From: an uncultured Clostridia bacterium
GTDB lineage: Bacteria > Bacillota > Clostridia > Peptostreptococcales > Anaerovoracaceae
Direction of reading: 5' to 3'
Assembly: GCA_934277655.1 (NCBI GenBank)
Contig: CAKQVC010000052.1
Coordinates: 1 to 9,748, forward strand
DNA length: 9,748 nt
The notes under the pieces: model-generated
What the model was told of the DNA's origin: nothing
The model's input: only the letters and a program-made list of their open reading frames with translations
Databases searched by the model: none
In this document: piece after piece, positions 6,588 through 9,748 of the stretch
Numbering within the stretch: the stretch's first letter is position 1
Layout of the letters: the number at the start of each line of letters is the position of its first letter
Program-made: the position numbers and the translations under genes

Positions 6588-7025
6588 ATGCATTTATCTA
6601 CGCAAAAAATTATAGGCGAAAATCTAAAAGCTCTTCGAACTACAAAAGGTCTCAGCCAGACTACCATGGCACAGACCGTCGGGCTTACCCGTTCACTCTA
6701 CACGCAATATGAACTGGGAAAACGTACGCCTGATGCCGAGGCTCTCTATCACATCGCACTTTGTTTCGGTATTGAAATGAGTGCGTTCTTCGAATCGAAT
6801 TCTGAAAAATTCATCAGACAAATTTACCGGATCAGCGGTTACGATCAGGCTGCCACAGATCTTATCAATAATTTTAACCGGCTTACGCCCTTTTCTCAGG
6901 GACGGTTATTGGAATATTCCCAAAAGCTCTTCGAATGGGATACGTTGAAATATGAAAATGAGCATTATCTGGAATCCAGAAAAGCCTGCTTACAATCTGC
7001 TTCCGTTTCATCAGATAAAGCGTGA
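6588..7025 (+). CDS. XRE-family helix-turn-helix transcriptional regulator
   Basis: The 145-residue protein starts at the ATG at 6588, seven nt after AAGGAGG (6574-6580). A longer in-frame start at 6552 is possible but has no ribosome site. Residues about 9-66 form a Cro/C1-type HTH: GENLKALRTTKGLSQTTMA, then the recognition-helix region VGLTRSLYTQYELGKRTPD, then LYHIALCFGIEMSAFF. The C-terminal half (70-145) is helical, with no recognised ligand domain. A sensing role cannot be assigned. It is divergent from csoR and upstream of the C69 peptidase, which has its own promoter, so target genes are unknown; autoregulation is plausible. Alternatives include a stress or developmental regulator. 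Confidence 0.85.
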   Translation: MHLSTQKIIGENLKALRTTKGLSQTTMAQTVGLTRSLYTQYELGKRTPDAEALYHIALCFGIEMSAFFESNSEKFIRQIYRISGYDQAATDLINNFNRLTPFSQGRLLEYSQKLFEWDTLKYENEHYLESRKACLQSASVSSDKA

Positions 7026-7049
7026 TAACGCTGGCTGTACTGGCTTATC

Positions 7050-7126
7050 GATGCAGGTTTCCAAGGCAGCGTAGCATGCCGGCCGGAATTCATGTAGCAG
7101 CATCATGCTCCTGCATCCGGAATTCC
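7050..7126 (+). other. Hairpin-rich intergenic segment after the XRE gene
   Basis: GGAATTCATGTAGCAGCAT (7085-7103) can fold against ATGCTCCTGCAT (7105-7116) plus GAATTCC (7120-7126), with one mismatch and a small bulge. Alternatively, GATGCAGG (7050-7057) is perfectly complementary to CCTGCATC (7110-7117). No long T-run follows directly (a weak one is at 7142-7150), so it is at best an imperfect terminator for the XRE gene. Confidence 0.4.
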
Positions 7127-7201
7127 TATGACAGTTGTCGATTTCTTTTTCTCAATGCGATGCTTTCCCCTGAAAAACCTATAGGGATTTATTATATTTT
7201 C

Positions 7202-7229
7202 TTGACTTTGTTAAATTTTTCGTTATAAT
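7202..7229 (+). promoter_or_regulatory. Strong sigma-A promoter of the C69 peptidase gene
   Basis: A -35 TTGACT (7202-7207), a 16-nt spacer and a perfect -10 TATAAT (7224-7229), with an A/T-rich stretch upstream. The start of transcription would be near 7236, giving a leader of about 40 nt. Confidence 0.85.
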
Positions 7230-7275
7230 GAAAGTGAGTTATCTCTCATATTTTATTTATTTTAGGAGGATGAAG

Positions 7276-8790
7276 ATGAAATTGAGAAAAACGAAGCTTG
7301 TGGCACTTGCCATGACCGCTGCTATGGTATTTTCTACAGCAAGTGCATTTGCATGTACCGGTGCTTATGTTGGTAAAGACGTAAGTACAGACGGTACTAC
7401 AATCATTGCCAGAAGTGAGGACCAGGGCTCCAGTGTTTACGCAAAAATGTTCAAGGTTCAGCCGAGAGTAACAAAAGCCGGTCGTTACTATGTAGATGAA
7501 GGCGAAGATCAGAAGGGATTTAAAGTTCCACTGCCGAAGACGACCTACAAGTACACTTACGTTCCTGACGTATCCAGCCATGGCGATGGCGAATATCCTG
7601 CAAGCTGCACTAATGAATATGGCCTTGCTGTTGTAGGAACTGTTTCCGCAAGTCCGTCTGAAGCATACGAAGCGGTTGACCCGTTCAAAGAAACAGGCAC
7701 CGGTCTCAGAGAAGCAATTCTCCCGGGACTGATCGCATGTCAGGCGAAAACTGCCAAAGGTGCTGTAAACAAACTGGCTTCCCTGCTCGACAAATATGGT
7801 TCTGAAGAAGGAAACATCTTGTTCTTCACAGACCAGAAGGAAGCATGGATCTTCGAAGTTTATGGCGGAACAACTTATGCTGCAATGAAAATGCCGACAG
7901 ATAAGGTTTCTGTTTTCGGTAACCAGTTCATGATCGACGTTGTAGACGAAAATGATACAGAAAACTATGTTTTCTCCAAGAACTTATTTGAAACCATTGA
8001 TAAAGTTGGTGCTGTAAAGGATAACGGTAAATACAACCTGCTGAAATCCATCAGCGGCACAACAAGAGGCGAATACTCCAACATGAGAACATGGATCGGA
8101 CACAAGATCCTGTCTCCTTCTACCGTTGGCGAATATAGCGATACTGAACTTTATCCGCTGTTCTATTCTCCGGATAAAAAAGTTTCCGTACTGGAAATCA
8201 TGGACATCTACAGAAACAGATATGAAGGTACTGAATATGACATGATGAAAGCTGAGAACGCAAGCAGACGTGCGATCGGTGTTACTCGTCAGTCCGATGT
8301 TCATATCATCCAAACTTACACAGATCTTCCGGCTGATACCTGTCAGCTCCAGTGGCTTGCAATGGGTAATGCAGAACACTCTGTATTCATCCCCGCATTC
8401 AGTGGAATCACAGACACTCATAAGTCCTATAAGATCAACAGCAACAACTACAGTGCAAGCAATATGTACTGGGCTTGCAAGCGTATCTGTGGCATTGCCG
8501 AACAGGACAGAGAATTCCTCAGCCAGGGCGTAAAAGATTTCTGGAAAGCACAGGAGGAATCCATGTACAAGAGCACCGCCAAAGACGTGAAAGCTTTGAA
8601 AAAAGCTTATAAGAAGAGTAAAAAAGACGGTCGTGCTTACGCAACAAAGCTCGCTAAGAGCTACGCAAGCAAACAGCTGAAAAACTCCAGCAAGGTATAC
8701 AACAAGCTTCTGTTCACTTCTGTTGACAATGTAAACGACAGAACAAACAATGCAAGAAAGACTGTATTCACAATGGAAGCAGCAAAATAA
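7276..8790 (+). CDS. Secreted C69-family (PepD-like) Ntn-hydrolase peptidase
   Basis: The 504-residue protein starts at the ATG at 7276, six nt after AGGAGG (7264-7269). The ATG at 7270 abuts the ribosome site and the open frame further upstream overlaps the promoter. Residues 1-26 are a signal peptide ending SAFA. Cleavage would expose Cys27 in CTGAYVGKDVSTDGTTIIAR, the N-terminal nucleophile region of C69 dipeptidases and related Ntn-hydrolases. The conserved TNEYGLAVVGT (112-122), LFFTDQKEAWIFEVYGG (192-208) and later RTWIGHKILSP regions follow. The last about 70 residues are Lys/Ala-rich and helical, perhaps cell-wall associating. The family cleaves dipeptides or short peptides; a role in peptide feeding or wall turnover is inferred. 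It has its own promoter and terminator, so it is likely monocistronic and well expressed. Confidence 0.9.
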   Translation: MKLRKTKLVALAMTAAMVFSTASAFACTGAYVGKDVSTDGTTIIARSEDQGSSVYAKMFKVQPRVTKAGRYYVDEGEDQKGFKVPLPKTTYKYTYVPDVSSHGDGEYPASCTNEYGLAVVGTVSASPSEAYEAVDPFKETGTGLREAILPGLIACQAKTAKGAVNKLASLLDKYGSEEGNILFFTDQKEAWIFEVYGGTTYAAMKMPTDKVSVFGNQFMIDVVDENDTENYVFSKNLFETIDKVGAVKDNGKYNLLKSISGTTRGEYSNMRTWIGHKILSPSTVGEYSDTELYPLFYSPDKKVSVLEIMDIYRNRYEGTEYDMMKAENASRRAIGVTRQSDVHIIQTYTDLPADTCQLQWLAMGNAEHSVFIPAFSGITDTHKSYKINSNNYSASNMYWACKRICGIAEQDREFLSQGVKDFWKAQEESMYKSTAKDVKALKKAYKKSKKDGRAYATKLAKSYASKQLKNSSKVYNKLLFTSVDNVNDRTNNARKTVFTMEAAK

Positions 8791-8830
8791 TCATTGACAG
8801 TAACAATGTAGAAATCTTTTCTTCTGCATA

Positions 8831-8920
8831 TGAATGAAAATCAAAAGGGGATCGAATGCCGGGCAGTTATCACTTTGCTGCCTGCGCATCCGACCCTCTT
8901 TTTCTTTTCGTTTTCATTCA
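8831..8920. terminator. Large bidirectional terminator between convergent genes
   Basis: An inner GC-rich hairpin pairs AGGGGATCGAATGCCGGGCAG (8846-8866, written with its small asymmetric bulge) with the arm at 8878-8897. A T-rich tract follows at 8897-8908. An outer perfect repeat, TGAATGAAAA (8831-8840) and TTTTCATTCA (8911-8920), extends the stem. A-rich sequence on the left gives a T-rich tail on the minus strand, so it can end both the peptidase and the alanyl-tRNA editing transcripts. The 142 nt from 8921 to 9062 hold nothing recognisable. Confidence 0.85.
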
Positions 8921-9062
8921 AGATTCAGCGTTCCGTCCCGTCTTCCGTTTTGGGCTGGTATTATCGCTGTTGGCTATTAGCCCTGAATATAAATTCTGTC
9001 TTCAGCTTCGCACTTCAATCGTCATGCCATTTGGATATCAAAATCGACATCAACATCAACCT

Positions 9063-9748
9063 CTAACGCAGATGCTTTTCTATCAGATCGATAAAGGTAT
9101 CAATATATTCATCATTAGCAAAAATCGCTCTCGCCAGAGTTTTGCTGCCACCGCCTTTTCCGTTATAAATCGATGCATTTTCTTTTACCAACTTGCCGCA
9201 GTCAACCTTTCCGTCAGAAAGAAGAAATACAGTTTTTTCCGGTTCACACACAAGAAAACAAAGTTTGCCGGCTTCGGAGCCGATTTCCCTTGCAAGAGCT
9301 GTGATATCGTCCAGGGTAAATAACGCATATCTTCGAACCGGAAGTGCACCATTACGTCTGCTTTCCAGACTGCTTTCCTGGTTTCTTTTCTGTTCGCCCG
9401 TTTTCGCTCCCTCTGTATGACCAGAACCATCTGCTATGCCTTTTATCTCATCGATAATAGACGATGCCTCTTTTGCGATAAGATCTTTCTTCAGGAAATG
9501 GAGCTGATTTCTGACTTCTTTATTCTTTTCCTGCTGCTTGTCGTATTTATCGAGGATGTCCTCCGTCCCGGCGCTCAGCTTGGTGCATAACTTGTTCAGC
9601 GTATCCATCTCATTCTGATACTTCAGGAATGCTCTTTTACCGGCTTCAAAGTAAATGCGGAACATACCTTTATTCGGTTCTACCTTGAAAATTTTTACCA
9701 TTCCCACCTGTCCTGCTGTAGATGGATGGGTTCCGCAGCAGGCTACAC
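9063..9748 (-). CDS. Alanyl-tRNA editing protein, AlaX-L type with DHHA1 domain (N-terminus beyond window)
   Basis: The C-terminal 227 residues are visible; the frame is open to the window edge and continues beyond it. The first visible codons encode ACCGTHPSTAGQVGMVKI, matching the C-GTH zinc-ligand region of AlaRS/AlaX editing domains. AGKRAFLKYQNE follows, then a Lys/Glu-rich coiled segment, and a DHHA1 domain with the glycine motif GKGGGSKTLARAIF near the end. Such proteins are free-standing enzymes that deacylate Ser- or Gly-charged tRNA-Ala, guarding translation accuracy. Compared with family members near 390-400 residues, about 170 residues, including the first HxxxH zinc motif, lie outside. 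The GTG and ATG at 9707 and 9701 are internal codons, not the start. Transcription converges on the C69 peptidase gene. Confidence 0.9.
   Translation of the reverse strand, partial: VACCGTHPSTAGQVGMVKIFKVEPNKGMFRIYFEAGKRAFLKYQNEMDTLNKLCTKLSAGTEDILDKYDKQQEKNKEVRNQLHFLKKDLIAKEASSIIDEIKGIADGSGHTEGAKTGEQKRNQESSLESRRNGALPVRRYALFTLDDITALAREIGSEAGKLCFLVCEPEKTVFLLSDGKVDCGKLVKENASIYNGKGGGSKTLARAIFANDEYIDTFIDLIEKHLR

Noticed and set aside
7228..7275. Earlier start of the C69 peptidase
   Set aside because: It would overlap the -10 box and put a non-signal-like segment before a clean signal peptide; AGGAGG at 7264-7269 fits the ATG at 7276.
8921..9062. Possible gene or RNA after the convergent terminator
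   Set aside because: Only weak 5-bp repeats and open frames without ribosome sites were seen.
9699..9707. GTG or ATG at 9707/9701 as the start of the AlaX-like gene
   Set aside because: The frame continues upstream to the window edge and encodes the conserved CCGTH zinc-binding motif, so the gene is cut by the window.

Overview
The window looks like chromosomal DNA from a low-to-mid GC Gram-positive anaerobe of the Clostridia, most likely a gut Lachnospiraceae-type bacterium. The reasons are strong AGGAGG ribosome binding sites, sigma-A type promoters, T-rich intrinsic terminators, Lys-rich secreted proteins with FN3 domains, a CsoR/CopA/CopZ copper set and a class-I cobalamin riboswitch. 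The species cannot be fixed from the sequence. No tRNA, rRNA, CRISPR array, insertion sequence or phage gene was seen.

Layout. (1) 30-3032, minus strand: a cobalamin riboswitch with its own promoter, an attenuator hairpin, and a two-gene operon. The first gene encodes a membrane-anchored DUF4430 (transcobalamin C-terminal-like) protein. The second encodes a secreted alpha6/alpha6-barrel (prenyltransferase/squalene-oxidase-repeat) protein with a C-terminal FN3 domain. A perfect hairpin closes the operon. (2) 3051-6405, minus strand: the copper operon csoR, copA, copZ, reading from a promoter that overlaps a textbook CsoR operator at 6367-6385. (3) 6588-7025, plus strand: a small XRE-type regulator. 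(4) 7202-8920, plus strand: a strong promoter, a secreted C69-family Ntn peptidase and a large bidirectional terminator. (5) 9063-9748, minus strand: the C-terminal part of an alanyl-tRNA editing protein (AlaX-L type, DHHA1 domain), cut by the window edge.

Most interesting reading. Mammalian intrinsic factor, haptocorrin and transcobalamin consist of an alpha6/alpha6 barrel plus a small beta-rich C-terminal domain that clamp cobalamin between them. Here the two fold types are adjacent, separately encoded, both exported, co-transcribed, and placed under a B12 riboswitch. The economical inference is a split, surface-displayed, intrinsic-factor-like cobalamin-capture pair: a tethered DUF4430 clamp on a charged stalk and a secreted barrel with an FN3 module. 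The fold assignments and riboswitch are visible in the sequence. Cobalamin binding and pairing of the two proteins are inference.

The copper cluster is complete: a sensor with the canonical C-H-C ligand set, a Cu(I)-exporting P1B-1 ATPase and a single HMA-domain chaperone. Its 3' end runs into the B12 promoter without a visible terminator. The 177-nt csoR-copA gap holds unexplained structure or a gene remnant.
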